64,000 nucleotides of DNA from Permianibacter aggregans (GTDB lineage Bacteria; Pseudomonadota; Gammaproteobacteria; Enterobacterales; Permianibacteraceae): NCBI RefSeq assembly GCF_009756665.1, contig NZ_CP037953.1:372001-436000 (forward strand). The letters are read 5' to 3'. Below, in pieces: positions 18,663-28,287 of the stretch. Every line of letters starts with the position of its first letter. Position 1 is the first letter of the stretch. The notes under the pieces are model-generated. The model did no database searches and was not told the origin of the DNA. It saw nothing but the letters and a program-made list of their open reading frames with translations. The position numbers and the translations under genes were made by a program.

Positions 18663-20279
18663 ATGCAAAAACAGTCGTGGTGGCGGGGCGCCATCGTTTA
18701 TCAAATTTACCCGCGCAGTTTTCTCGATACCGACGGCAACGGCGTCGGTGACCTGCCCGGCATTATCGAAAAGCTCGATTACGTTGCCAGCCTCGGTGTT
18801 GACGCCATCTGGATTTCGCCGTTCTTCAAATCACCGATGGCCGACTTCGGTTATGACATCGCCGACTATCGCGCCGTTGACCCGCTATTCGGCACGCTGG
18901 AAGATTTTGATCGGCTGCTGGCCAAAGCCCATTCGCTGAACTTGAAAGTGATGATCGATCAGGTACTAAGCCATACCTCGAACGATCACGAATGGTTCAA
19001 GGAATCGCGCGAAAACCGCGACAACCCGAAAGCTGATTGGTACGTTTGGGCCGACGCACAAGAAGACGGCACGCCGCCGAACAACTGGATGTCGATCTTC
19101 GGTGGCGTTGCCTGGCGTTGGGAACCGCGCCGTCAGCAGTACTATCTGCACAACTTTCTTTCTTCGCAGCCGGACTTGAATTTCCATAATCCGGATGTGC
19201 AACAAGCGACCCTCGACAATGTTCAGTTCTGGCTGGATCGCGGTGTTGACGGTTTGCGGCTCGATGCCATCAACTTTTGTTTTCACGACGCCAAGCTGCG
19301 TGACAACCCGCCAAAACCGAAAGCGAAACGCACCGGTCGCGGATTCAGCCCGGACAATCCGTATGCGTTCCAGTATCACTACTACAACAACACCCAGCCG
19401 GAGAACCTGAAATTTCTGGCCGATCTGCGCCAGCTGATGGACCGTTACGACGATGTCGCCGCGCTTGGTGAAATTTCCTCGGAAGATTCGCTGGCGACAA
19501 TGGCCGAATACACTCGGCCGGGCTTGTTGCATATGGGTTATAGCTTCGAGCTGCTGACCGATGATTTCTCGGCCCGCTACATTCGCGAAACGGTAGAAAA
19601 CCTCGAAGCAAAAGCTGGCGAAGGCTGGCCTTGCTGGTCGATTTCCAATCACGACGTCAAACGCGTCGTCAGCCGCTGGGGTGGCCAGAATCCGTCACCA
19701 CATCTGGCCAATCAGGTTAGCGCCATGGTCTGCTCATTGCGCGGTTCGGTCTGCGTTTATCAAGGCGAAGAACTCGGCCTGAACGAAGCGGAAGTACCGT
19801 ACGAAGCGCTGCAAGACCCTTATGGCATCGCCTTCTGGCCGAGCTTCAAAGGTCGCGACGGTTGCCGCACACCAATGCCGTGGAATGACAGCGAAGGCGC
19901 CGGCTTCAGCGCCAGTACACCCTGGCTGCCGATTCCAAACGAACATCGGCAGATGGCCGTCACTCGACAGGAAAGCGAGCCCGGCTCGCCGCTGCAGGGC
20001 TTCCGCCGCTTCATGGCCTGGCGCAAAAACCAGCCAGCGCTGCGTTTCGGCAGCATTCGTTTTCTCGATACACCGGAGCCGATTCTGGCGCTGGTACGCG
20101 AGCACGAACAACAACGCTTGCTGGCCGTGTTCAACCTCAGCAACCAAGAACACGAACTGGAGCTGCCGCTCAACCATGCGTTGACGGCGGAAAACGGCCA
20201 CGGTCTGCTGACCGGCAAACTGGCCGGTCGGCGCCTGACATTGCCGGCGCACGCCGTCTTTTTCGCGAATCTGGCGTAA
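18663..20279 (+). CDS. GH13 alpha-glucosidase / oligo-1,6-glucosidase
   Basis: 538 aa, no signal peptide, so cytoplasmic. It starts W-W-R-G-A-I-V-Y-Q-I-Y-P-R-S-F, the invariant opening of GH13 alpha-glucosidases and oligo-1,6-glucosidases. The catalytic pieces are L-R-L-D-A-I-N-F with the nucleophile Asp (about 200), L-G-E-I-S-S with the acid Glu (about 269) and S-N-H-D-V-K-R (about 329). Region I reads D-Q-V-L-S-H-T-S where V-V-N-H is commoner. It should split imported maltose or isomaltose-type oligosaccharides to glucose. The earlier in-frame ATG (18555) lies on the operator and is rejected. The regulator gene begins 19 nt after its stop. Confidence 0.92.
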   Translation: MQKQSWWRGAIVYQIYPRSFLDTDGNGVGDLPGIIEKLDYVASLGVDAIWISPFFKSPMADFGYDIADYRAVDPLFGTLEDFDRLLAKAHSLNLKVMIDQVLSHTSNDHEWFKESRENRDNPKADWYVWADAQEDGTPPNNWMSIFGGVAWRWEPRRQQYYLHNFLSSQPDLNFHNPDVQQATLDNVQFWLDRGVDGLRLDAINFCFHDAKLRDNPPKPKAKRTGRGFSPDNPYAFQYHYYNNTQPENLKFLADLRQLMDRYDDVAALGEISSEDSLATMAEYTRPGLLHMGYSFELLTDDFSARYIRETVENLEAKAGEGWPCWSISNHDVKRVVSRWGGQNPSPHLANQVSAMVCSLRGSVCVYQGEELGLNEAEVPYEALQDPYGIAFWPSFKGRDGCRTPMPWNDSEGAGFSASTPWLPIPNEHRQMAVTRQESEPGSPLQGFRRFMAWRKNQPALRFGSIRFLDTPEPILALVREHEQQRLLAVFNLSNQEHELELPLNHALTAENGHGLLTGKLAGRRLTLPAHAVFFANLA

Positions 20280-20298
20280 GCGCAAGGAGCCACTGACG

Positions 20299-21510
20299 AT
20301 GAGCAAAAGTCTGCTGGCCGAACAACCCTTGCGAGCCGTACCGGCCCTGAAACCAATCGACACACCGAAAACCTGCGTAGAACCGGGAGAAGACTATCGC
20401 CGTCTGGCCGAACGACGCCATGCTTGGAGCGCGTGGCCCGATGGTGATACCGTAACAGGCCCCCCACTACGCAGTTCGTCCATGTCGATAAAAGGCAAAC
20501 CGACGTCGTTTGACATTGCTTATCTTGCCGGTGTTTCGCAACCGACGGTGTCGCGCGCATTGCGTGGCAGCCCACTGGTCAATGAAGAAACCCGTAACCG
20601 CATTCTCGACATCGCCCGGCAACTGAACTACAAAGTCGACAAAAACGCCTCCAGCCTGCGTTCCCAGCAAAGCGGCACCATTGCCCTGCTGCTGTTCGAA
20701 GATCCAACGCCGGACGATTCCCATATCAATCCGTTTTTTCTATCGATGCTCGGCTCGATCACCCGCGCCTGCGCGCGCCGTGGTTTTGATTTGCTGGTGT
20801 CGTTCCAGCAATTGTCGAACGACTGGCATCGCGATTACGAAGACAGCAACAAAGCCGACGGCCTGATCCTGCTCGGTTATGGCGATTATCTCGACTACCG
20901 CGAAAAGCTGGAAAAATTGAGCGCGCAAGGAACCCATTTCGTGCGCTGGGGCGCCGTGATGGAAGGTCAGCCCGGCGTATCGATTGGCTGCGACAATTAT
21001 CAGGGCGGGCTGGATATTACTGCTCATTTGCTTGCAAAAGGCCATACGCAAATTGCTTTTCTCGGCGACACCTCCGAGAGCTGCCCGGAACTGCGCGATC
21101 GTTTTCTGGGCTATCAGCAGGCGCTGAAAAACGCCGGCATCGACACCGCTCCGGCACTGCAAGTCGATGCCATCACCACCGAGAATTCCGGCTACGAATC
21201 GCTACGGGAATTGCTATCACGCGGTGTTGCCTTTGATGCTATTTTTGGCGCCAGCGATGCCATCGCCATCGGTGCGATGCGGGCGCTTTTGGAACACGGC
21301 TACAAAATTCCCTCGGAAATCGCCGTTGCCGGGTTTGATGATATTCCGCTGGCATCGTATGTGAACCCGCCGTTGACGACGGTGTTGCAGGATACGAAGC
21401 AGGCTGGCGAGTTGCTCGTGGATAATTTATTGCGGTTGATTCATAACGAGCCGGTGGTGAGTACGACGATTGCGCCTCGGTTGATTGTGCGACGGTCTTG
21501 TGGCGGGTGA
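20299..21510 (+). CDS. LacI-family transcriptional regulator of the alpha-glucan locus
   Basis: 403 aa from the ATG at 20299, which has an AGGAG about 10 nt upstream. The canonical LacI fold starts only at residue 62 (ATG at 20482, no clear Shine-Dalgarno). The HTH is S-F-D-I-A-Y-L-A-G-V-S-Q-P-T-V-S-R-A-L-R-G, followed by the hinge N-A-S-S-L-R-S-Q-Q-S-G and a periplasmic-binding-protein-like effector domain. The first 61 residues are polar, proline- and arginine-containing and match nothing I recognise. It is cotranscribed with the GH13 gene and is probably autoregulated through the operator at 18556. The repeated near-palindrome at three promoters fits a dimeric LacI protein; the effector is probably a malto- or isomalto-oligosaccharide. 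Confidence 0.9.
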   Translation: MSKSLLAEQPLRAVPALKPIDTPKTCVEPGEDYRRLAERRHAWSAWPDGDTVTGPPLRSSSMSIKGKPTSFDIAYLAGVSQPTVSRALRGSPLVNEETRNRILDIARQLNYKVDKNASSLRSQQSGTIALLLFEDPTPDDSHINPFFLSMLGSITRACARRGFDLLVSFQQLSNDWHRDYEDSNKADGLILLGYGDYLDYREKLEKLSAQGTHFVRWGAVMEGQPGVSIGCDNYQGGLDITAHLLAKGHTQIAFLGDTSESCPELRDRFLGYQQALKNAGIDTAPALQVDAITTENSGYESLRELLSRGVAFDAIFGASDAIAIGAMRALLEHGYKIPSEIAVAGFDDIPLASYVNPPLTTVLQDTKQAGELLVDNLLRLIHNEPVVSTTIAPRLIVRRSCGG

Positions 21511-21620
21511 CTTTTCCTACGATTTTTAACCCACAAAAATTGCTCTGAAATTCTGCGACGCTCAAAACTTTGAAGTTTTCTCGATTACCACCTTTGCCGG
21601 GTCTCGCCCCGGCGGGCGAA

Positions 21621-21652
21621 GTACTTTCTCTTGTTCGCGCAAGAGAAAGTAC
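21621..21652. repeat. Palindromic repeat, copy 1
   Basis: Perfect 13-bp stem GTACTTTCTCTTG / CAAGAGAAAGTAC with loop TTCGCG, preceded by CCCGGCGGGCGAA and followed by TCAAAGAGAAGCG. The whole unit reappears in opposite orientation at 22261-22320. Confidence 0.75.
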
Positions 21653-22260
21653 TCAAAGAGAAGCGCGCCCCAATGCGCCAGGTAGGTTTTGCTACTTCGA
21701 CCAAGCCGTTCCGGCAACGACATGACTCCAGCTCGGGCCGCGCTGACTCGGCATCCATGCCTCAACAGCGCCATAACCGCTGTCCCTGCGGTTGTACCCG
21801 GCTTACATCACGTCGTTGCCGGCTGGCGCAGACGGGGACCCCATTTTTTTCTTTTCGGTATTTGTTGCTCCGAAAAACCAAAAACCGTGAAGCATGAATC
21901 TCCATTGCTTCATTCCACTCACTGTCATTCCCGCGTAGGCGGGAATCCAGTCAGTCACCTCAGAATTAAAAGCAAAGCCCCAAGTCTAAGAAAGGTAAAT
22001 CAAACCAATATCGAATGTTGTAAACGGGCCCCATTGCGTAGCCGCCGAGTAGCAGAGGGATCGGTTGGGGTCGTCGGCGAGCATGTCTGAGCGAAGCGAG
22101 TTGCGCAACCACCAACCGAGACCGAGCAACGCAGGAACTGCCTGAGAAAATCTTGCGGGCCTCGCCGGCGCAGCATGGGTGTGCTTTGACTCACGCCACT
22201 CCTGGCACTCACCCTTCGGGCGCCTCCGGCGTCCAAATTTGTTCCCGACAAATTTGTCTT

Positions 22261-22320
22261 TTGGTATCTTTTCTTTGCACAAGCAAAGAAAAGTACTCGC
22301 CCGCCCGTGCGAGAACGGGC
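22261..22320. repeat. Palindromic repeat, copy 2 (inverted relative to copy 1)
   Basis: An 11-bp stem CTTTTCTTTGC / GCAAAGAAAAG around ACAA (22268-22293), then AGTACTCGCCCGCC. Read on the minus strand it gives GGCGGGCGAGTACTTTTC..., the same layout as copy 1. Such hairpin repeats occur in many copies in gammaproteobacterial genomes. Confidence 0.7.
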
Positions 22321-22375
22321 AGCTGCTCACGGTGTGTGAGCCATAGTCAAATTTTCGAGAAAAGCATATGTTCAG

Positions 22376-22894
22376 TTATTTTTGTTGCTCCGTATCCGCA
22401 GAGATGTTCCGATCAAAATCAAATGACAAATTTTTGCATTTACCACTGACATGCGCCGCCAACTTCAAAAATTCGGAAACGGAAATTCCTTGGCTATAAT
22501 AAGGCCGTGGGGAACGGCGAAGGACACTCATGTTGTTCGCCTCAACTATTTCGGTGCTATGAAACGACCAGTCAGCATGAGCAACCGCTTGATCTCGAAG
22601 GCTGATAATTCGTTCATGCAACTCTTTCAACTTTAACTCGCTATCAAACAGACCAATTGAATCTACATTGATACGTTTATCCGCCATACCAGTACTATTT
22701 GATTTTTTAAAAGACCTACAATACGTAACAATGGCAGCAAGAAAAAGAGCCTCGCGATGATCAAAATAGTAAGAATTCTGTCGCTCTTCGTCTAAACCCT
22801 CCAATTCAGAGTATGCATGCAAATACCGTTCGACATCTTCCATATCTTTGAATGCCAAGAATAGTCGATTCGATGTCAGTTTTTTTGCATCCAT
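22376..22894 (-). CDS. Hypothetical protein with HEPN-like motif
   Basis: 172 aa, unrecognised as a named family. It is helical, charged and without membrane segments or signal peptide. L-R-D-Q-A-V-A-H-A-D-W near residue 98 has the R-x(5)-H spacing and the A-H-A/S-D context of HEPN-type and related RNA-binding or RNase domains often met in defence and toxin systems. The gene is visibly AT-richer than its neighbours and sits between dispersed repeats and a terminator, which suggests transfer. No obvious partner gene (no MNT nucleotidyltransferase) lies next to it. Its function is not assignable. Confidence 0.6.
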   Translation of the reverse strand: MDAKKLTSNRLFLAFKDMEDVERYLHAYSELEGLDEERQNSYYFDHREALFLAAIVTYCRSFKKSNSTGMADKRINVDSIGLFDSELKLKELHERIISLRDQAVAHADWSFHSTEIVEANNMSVLRRSPRPYYSQGISVSEFLKLAAHVSGKCKNLSFDFDRNISADTEQQK

Positions 22895-22944
22895 ATTACA
22901 CAGAGGACTCCATCTAAGGTTTTATGTCGAATTCTTAAGAAAAA

Positions 22945-22960
22945 AGCGCCGCGCGGCGCT
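22945..22960. terminator. Bidirectional Rho-independent terminator
   Basis: AGCGCC GCGC GGCGCT with an A run on the left and a run of seven T on the right, so it can act both ways. It lies just beyond the cytochrome c' stop and upstream of the minus-strand hypothetical gene, insulating the two. Confidence 0.85.
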
Positions 22961-22968
22961 TTTTTTAA

Positions 22969-23412
22969 TCAATCCTTCTTGAAACTATCATGGCACCCTT
23001 TGCAACTATTCCCCACTTTTCCGAATGCCACTTTCCATTCACCGGGGTTGTTCGATTGTGCGGCGGTTTTCAGTAGCGCCAGCGCTTCACTCTGCTTGGT
23101 GATCGCCGCTTTGAAATCATCCGGCTTTTCCCAGATGCTTGGCAGGGCGTCAGTATCGCCGCTGTGCGAGCCGGCCGGGAAAAGTTCGTCAAAGCGCTGC
23201 CATTGTTTGTCGGCAACGGTTTGCAGATTGTTCACATGACGACTCAAATCAGCTTGCATTGAAGCGTCGCCAGTTTGGACGATTTTTTTGATCGCACCCA
23301 ATTCTTCTTTGAACGATTCAAAGCCATGCTTGCGTTCTTTGATGACATCCATCGATGCCACAGCGATAGCGCTGAACAGCGCGATGCCAGTAACCACCAG
23401 TCGTTTGTTCAT
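22969..23412 (-). CDS. Cytochrome c'-type (class II) periplasmic cytochrome
   Basis: 147 aa. A signal peptide (G-I-A-L-F-S-A-I-A-V-A-S) is followed by a four-helix-bundle-like sequence with the single haem-binding motif C-K-G-C-H seven residues from the C-terminus, the hallmark of class II cytochromes c. Several such proteins bind NO or carry electrons in the periplasm. Its single-gene unit ends at the strong terminator at 22945. The first-helix Met/ligand assignment cannot be made by eye. Nothing nearby tells which respiratory chain it serves. Confidence 0.85.
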   Translation of the reverse strand: MNKRLVVTGIALFSAIAVASMDVIKERKHGFESFKEELGAIKKIVQTGDASMQADLSRHVNNLQTVADKQWQRFDELFPAGSHSGDTDALPSIWEKPDDFKAAITKQSEALALLKTAAQSNNPGEWKVAFGKVGNSCKGCHDSFKKD

Positions 23413-23505
23413 TTCCGTTTTACCCTCGTCATTTCGTGGCGAATGTCGCCGTTAACTGTCCGATACGGTTACGGTACCGCAGCGGATTCATTCATTATTG
23501 CGCGC

Positions 23506-24537
23506 TCAATCGCGATATATCGCGACCACACGTTTGCCGTTGGCGTCGATATAAGCGCGGTACATGCCTTTGCTGTTGAACGGTAACGCAACCTGGCCTT
23601 GCCGATCTACCGCGATAACACCACCCTCGCCTTTCATCTGGACCAGTTTGTCCATGACCACGGCTTCGCTGGCGGCTTGCAGTGGTTGCTTCAGGTATTC
23701 GACGCGGGCGCAAATATCGTGGGCGACTGCAGCACGAATGAAATATTCGCCATGCCCGGTCGCCGAAACGGCGCAGTAGCCGTTGGCGTAGGTGCCGGCA
23801 CCGATCACCGGCGCATCGCCTACCCGACCCCAGCGTTTGTTGGTCATGCCACCGGTTGACGTGGCCGCAGCCAAGCGACCTTTACTGTCGAGCGCAACAG
23901 CACCAACAGTACCGAAGCGATTTTCTTCAGACGAAAATCGATAGGCTTCTTTGCGGCTGCCGGTTTTATCGGCGTCTTCGGAAAGCTTGGTGCCTTTGTC
24001 GCCGGCTTTCAGCAGTTTTTGCAGTTGCTGCCAGCGACGCTCAGTGTGGAAATATTCCGGGCCGACCAATTCCAGATTGGTGGTTTTGGCAAAAGCGTCA
24101 GCGCCGCTGCCGGTCAGCATCACATGCGGCGAATCGGTCATGACTTTGCGGGCCAGCAGAATCGGATTTTTGACGGTGCGCACACCAGCGACGGCGCCGG
24201 CCGCCAAGGTCGAACCGTCCATAATCGCCGCATCGAGTTCATTGACGCCTTCGTGGGTAAACACTGCACCTTTGCCGGCATTAAACAGCGGCGAGTTTTC
24301 CATGACGATAACGCTGGCACTGACGGCATCAAGACTGGAGCCCCCCTTCAGCAGCACTTGATAGCCGGCATCAAGCGACTGATTCAACGCCTCGATAAAG
24401 GCTTTCTCCAGCTCCGGACTCATTTCTTCGCGCAGTATCGTGCCGGCGCCACCGTGAATGGCCAAGGCGATTGGCGCTTTGTCTGCCCACATCGGCGAAC
24501 TCCCCAGCAGCAGTAAGGCGAATACCCAGTATTTCAT
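23506..24537 (-). CDS. Exported isoaspartyl peptidase / L-asparaginase (Ntn hydrolase)
   Basis: 343 aa with a signal peptide (W-V-F-A-L-L-L-L-G-S-S-P-M-W-A). A-L-A-I-H-G-G-A-G-T near residue 26 is the opening of plant-type asparaginases. The autocleavage and nucleophile Thr is in F-G-T-V-G-A-V-A-L-D near 214, followed by A-A-A-T-S-T-G-G near 232. The precursor cuts itself into alpha and beta subunits and removes isoaspartyl residues from peptides or deamidates asparagine, here in the periplasm. Its ATG overlaps the stop of the MAPEG gene (TGATG), so they are cotranscribed. Confidence 0.92.
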   Translation of the reverse strand: MKYWVFALLLLGSSPMWADKAPIALAIHGGAGTILREEMSPELEKAFIEALNQSLDAGYQVLLKGGSSLDAVSASVIVMENSPLFNAGKGAVFTHEGVNELDAAIMDGSTLAAGAVAGVRTVKNPILLARKVMTDSPHVMLTGSGADAFAKTTNLELVGPEYFHTERRWQQLQKLLKAGDKGTKLSEDADKTGSRKEAYRFSSEENRFGTVGAVALDSKGRLAAATSTGGMTNKRWGRVGDAPVIGAGTYANGYCAVSATGHGEYFIRAAVAHDICARVEYLKQPLQAASEAVVMDKLVQMKGEGGVIAVDRQGQVALPFNSKGMYRAYIDANGKRVVAIYRD

Positions 24538-24944
24538 CAGACGGCTCCGTTGAAGCTGGCAACAAAGCCAAGCAGGTTGGCGATGGCAAGGCCGATGATC
24601 ACCAGCAGCGTCAGCACCGTGCCCCAGAATCGGCCAAAGGTGATGCCGATGCTGCTCGACAAGCCCAACACATGCAGTAAGCGACCCAACACCAAGGCGG
24701 CACCGAAAACATGCACTATCCAGTACAGACCGCCGTTTGCTTCAAAAATTGCCAGCAGAATCAAGGCAATTGGCATCGTTTCCACGGCATTACCATGAAC
24801 CCGGATGGCCTGAGCCAGCGGCTTTTGGCCGCCGTCACCGATACCAACCCGAAATTTACGGCGCAAACCGACAATGCGTAACACCAGCACCACAACGATC
24901 AGGCCACACAAGGCAGCGTAAAGACCGGTAATTGGCAGATTCAT
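24537..24944 (-). CDS. MAPEG-family membrane protein (YecN-like)
   Basis: 135 aa with four hydrophobic helices. A-I-R-V-H-G-N-A-V-E-T-M-P near residue 45 matches the R-x-x-N-x-x-E-x-x-P core of MAPEG proteins, and L-G-R-L-L-H-V-L-G follows near 87. The family includes glutathione transferases and leukotriene synthases; bacterial YecN-type members have no settled role. First gene of a two-gene unit with the isoaspartyl peptidase (1-nt overlap). Confidence 0.88.
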   Translation of the reverse strand: MNLPITGLYAALCGLIVVVLVLRIVGLRRKFRVGIGDGGQKPLAQAIRVHGNAVETMPIALILLAIFEANGGLYWIVHVFGAALVLGRLLHVLGLSSSIGITFGRFWGTVLTLLVIIGLAIANLLGFVASFNGAV

Positions 24945-25317
24945 GCCGTAATTCCCCTCAAATCGACGATTGACTACAGGACGGCAGTGTCCCCTGCCGA
25001 TACAATCCGGGCCTCAAATCAGAAATCGGTGCGATGTGCTGAGGCTCAAAAATCCGAGCCCAAGGCTACGTGAGCCCGAGACAGTAGTTCAAGTAAAAGC
25101 CACCTTAAAAATGCTTGGAGCTCAGCGATCTGCACGAATGCGGTGCTCGGAAAAGTCCGCTAGGAGCAGACTTTCGTGGAACCCGGAGGGCGAACCACAT
25201 GGATGTGGTGAGCAATCCTCATTTACGACTTGTAAACTCCAGTTCCTGCGCTCCTATTCGCGCACCTCGCCATCGCCCAAACTATTTTTAAGATGGCTTC
25301 ATAGAAGGTAGATATTG
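24945..25317. other. Gene-free stretch with repeat-like content
   Basis: 373 bp between divergent MAPEG and Nudix genes. It is largely filled by the candidate mini-element 25097-25299. To its left, GGCTC/GAGCC words at 25043-25075 can also fold. No open frame looks coding. Confidence 0.6.
25097..25299. mobile_element. MITE-like element with 16-bp terminal inverted repeats
   Basis: The left end AAGCCACCTTAAAAAT (25097-25112) and the right end ATTTTTAAGATGGCTT (25284-25299) are inverted copies with one mismatch, about 200 bp apart. The interior has no gene and carries another palindrome, ACCACATGGATGTGGT (25194-25209). The element stops about 20 bp before the Nudix ATG, so it may supply part of that gene's 5' region. 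No clear target-site duplication was found. Confidence 0.5.
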
Positions 25318-25764
25318 ATGGGGTGGACTCTGACAGTGGCGGCGGTTATTCGCCATGGCAACCGCTATCTGGTCGTCGAAGAACGCGACAAAACCACGCT
25401 GAAACCGGTGCTCAATCAACCGGCCGGCCACGTTGACCCGGGTGAATCGGCTATTGACGCCGTGATCCGCGAAACCTGGGAGGAAGCCGGCGTGCGCTTT
25501 ACCCCCAGCCATATCATCGGCCTGTATCCGCTGATGGCGAAGAATGGCAAGGATTACCTGCGCATCTGTTTTGCTGGCGAAGCGGCCGATATCGAGAACG
25601 CCAGGCCGCAGGATACCGATATTTTTGCCTGTCACCTGAAAACCATCGCCGAAATCGAAGCGTTCGGCCCGCGCAGCTCACTGGTGCTGGAGTGCATTGC
25701 CGACTTTGAGCGCGGCCTGCAAGCGCCGTTATCACTGCTGCGCAGCATCCAAAACGACCGCTGA
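25318..25764 (+). CDS. nudJ: Nudix hydrolase (NudJ-like phosphatase)
   Basis: 148 aa from the ATG at 25318 (a TTG one codon earlier is in frame). The Nudix box is complete: G-H-V-D-P-G-E-S-A-I-D-A-V-I-R-E-T-W-E-E-A-G (residues about 37-58, with R-E-x-x-E-E). NudJ removes phosphate from thiamine diphosphate precursors and nucleotides in E. coli. Position directly before mnmA is usual in gammaproteobacteria, which supports the name. The gap to mnmA is 53 bp. Confidence 0.85.
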   Translation: MGWTLTVAAVIRHGNRYLVVEERDKTTLKPVLNQPAGHVDPGESAIDAVIRETWEEAGVRFTPSHIIGLYPLMAKNGKDYLRICFAGEAADIENARPQDTDIFACHLKTIAEIEAFGPRSSLVLECIADFERGLQAPLSLLRSIQNDR

Positions 25765-25799
25765 GCGCTTCTGCTAAAATGGCGGGCCATTTTGCTTGA

Positions 25800-26975
<1,176 letters not shown>

Positions 26976-27014
26976 AATCATTGGATTAATGGATTGGGGC
27001 AAAACCGATTTCAC

Positions 27015-27043
27015 TTGACCGGAATGGCCCTCGCCCCTATCTT
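27015..27043 (+). promoter_or_regulatory. Putative sigma-70 promoter of the BI-1 family gene
   Basis: TTGACC (27015-27020), a 17-bp spacer, then TATCTT (27038-27043), about 70 bp before the ATG at 27112. No other good hexamer pair is near. Assigned by eye only. Confidence 0.45.
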
Positions 27044-27111
27044 GATCCGCGCACCGGCCACCCCCAGTAAAAGGGAGTGGTTGTTCAACAACGCCAAAGA
27101 GGCTCAACGCA

Positions 27112-27795
27112 ATGGATTACAACGCATCCGTCATTACCCGTTCTGAAACCGAAGTCCTCGGTATCAACAAGGTATTGAAAAACACTTACCTGCTGCTGTC
27201 GATGACGCTGCTATTCGCTGCCGCCATGGCCTTCGTCGGTATCGCCATTGGCTTCCAGATGAACATCGTGGCGTTGATCGTATTTTTCGCGGGTGCCTGG
27301 TTCCTGCCGAACTTCGTTTACAAACACGCTGAATCTGCGGCCGGCATTCCGTGGATTTTCGCCTACACCGGTTTCCTCGGCTTTTTCCTGGCGCCGATGG
27401 TCGGTCATTACCTGAGCGCTGGCATGGGCCACGTGGTCATGCAAGCCTTGGCCGGCACCGCACTGATTTTTCTGTCGCTGTCCGGTTACGTGCTGACCAC
27501 CCGCAAGAACTTCAGCTTCATGCGCGGCTTTATCTTCACCGGCATCATGGTGCTGTTCTTCGGTGCCATCGCGATGGCTGTGGCATCGATGTTCGGTGTC
27601 GCGCTAGGCGCGCTGCACATGGCCTTCTCGGCTGCTGCCTGCTTGCTGATGTCGGGTCTGATCCTGTGGCAGACCAGTGAAATCATTCACGGCGGCGAAA
27701 CCAATTACATTCGCGCCACGGCCGGCTTGTTTGTCGCCATCTGGTCGCTGTTTGCCAACCTGATGAGCCTGCTCGGCATGAGCGGCGACGAATAA
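27112..27795 (+). CDS. Bax inhibitor-1 / YccA-family membrane protein
   Basis: 227 aa with seven hydrophobic segments in the TMBIM order. It opens V-L-K-N-T-Y-L-L-L-S-M-T-L and ends with the E-I-I-H-G-G-E-T-N-Y-I-R-A-T segment before the last helix, both typical of bacterial YccA/YbhL-type proteins. YccA modulates the FtsH membrane protease in E. coli; others are calcium leak channels. Here the role is not settled. It is a single-gene unit with its own promoter-like sequence and a strong terminator after the stop. Confidence 0.92.
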   Translation: MDYNASVITRSETEVLGINKVLKNTYLLLSMTLLFAAAMAFVGIAIGFQMNIVALIVFFAGAWFLPNFVYKHAESAAGIPWIFAYTGFLGFFLAPMVGHYLSAGMGHVVMQALAGTALIFLSLSGYVLTTRKNFSFMRGFIFTGIMVLFFGAIAMAVASMFGVALGALHMAFSAAACLLMSGLILWQTSEIIHGGETNYIRATAGLFVAIWSLFANLMSLLGMSGDE

Positions 27796-27811
27796 TCGTT
27801 TGCCTTACCGC

Positions 27812-27836
27812 AAAAGGCCCGGCATCCGGGCCTTTT
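27812..27836 (+). terminator. Rho-independent terminator
   Basis: AAAAGGCCCGG CAT CCGGGCCTTTT, an 11-bp perfect stem followed by GTTTTTG, 16 bp after the BI-1 stop. Confidence 0.9.
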
Positions 27837-27908
27837 GTTTTTGCCGGTTTTGTTTTTATCAGGCCAGTCAGGCACACTTGACCGCACGAATCGATTCCGC
27901 CGCATCAC

Positions 27909-28283
27909 ATGTCGAATTTTTCACTTTATCTGACCACCAATCCGTTCAACGGGCAGGGCCATCTGACGGCGCTGAAATTTGCTCAAGCGGCGATCGAGTC
28001 CGATCACCGTATCGCGCAAGTATTTTTCTCCGGCGATGCGGTGTTGGTTGGTCACGCAGCCAACGATCCGGCCAGCGACGAGCCAAACCCGCAAGCGCTT
28101 TGGCAACAACTGGCGAGCACTCAGCAATGCGAATTGCTGCTGTGTTCATCTGCCTGCCAGAAGCGTGGGCTGAGTGCAGAAGGTGAGCGCGGCAATGTCG
28201 CCGAAAAATTTAGCGTCGCCGGTTTAGGCAGCCTGATCGAAACAGCACTGCAAACTGATCGCTTGATTCAATTTCCGGGTTGA
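27909..28283 (+). CDS. tusD: Sulfur relay protein TusD
   Basis: 124 aa, DsrE/F-like fold. It opens F-S-L-Y-L-T-T-N-P-F-N-G-Q-G, like TusD/DsrE. A Cys pair in L-C-S-S-A-C-Q-K-R-G near 80 holds the residue that takes persulfide sulfur from TusA. It forms a heterohexamer with TusB and TusC. It is first of four contiguous genes, with 4 nt to tusC. Confidence 0.93.
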   Translation: MSNFSLYLTTNPFNGQGHLTALKFAQAAIESDHRIAQVFFSGDAVLVGHAANDPASDEPNPQALWQQLASTQQCELLLCSSACQKRGLSAEGERGNVAEKFSVAGLGSLIETALQTDRLIQFPG

Positions 28284-28287
28284 TGAC

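Larger units (their letters stand above)
21511..22375. other. Gene-free stretch with dispersed palindromic repeats
   Basis: No credible gene in 865 bp. It carries two inverted copies of one hairpin family (listed separately). It also has a GTCATTCCCGCG...GGCGGGAATCCA palindrome at about 21922-21949, a repeat type scattered in many proteobacterial genomes, and a run CTCAGACATGCTCG-like (reverse strand, about 22080) flanking. Open frames here are short, rich in Arg/Pro/Ala and start inside the repeats. Confidence 0.7.

Noticed and set aside
21631-22449. Several open frames of 60-130 codons on both strands
   Set aside because: They begin inside palindromic repeats, have low-complexity Arg/Ala/Pro content and no start signals.
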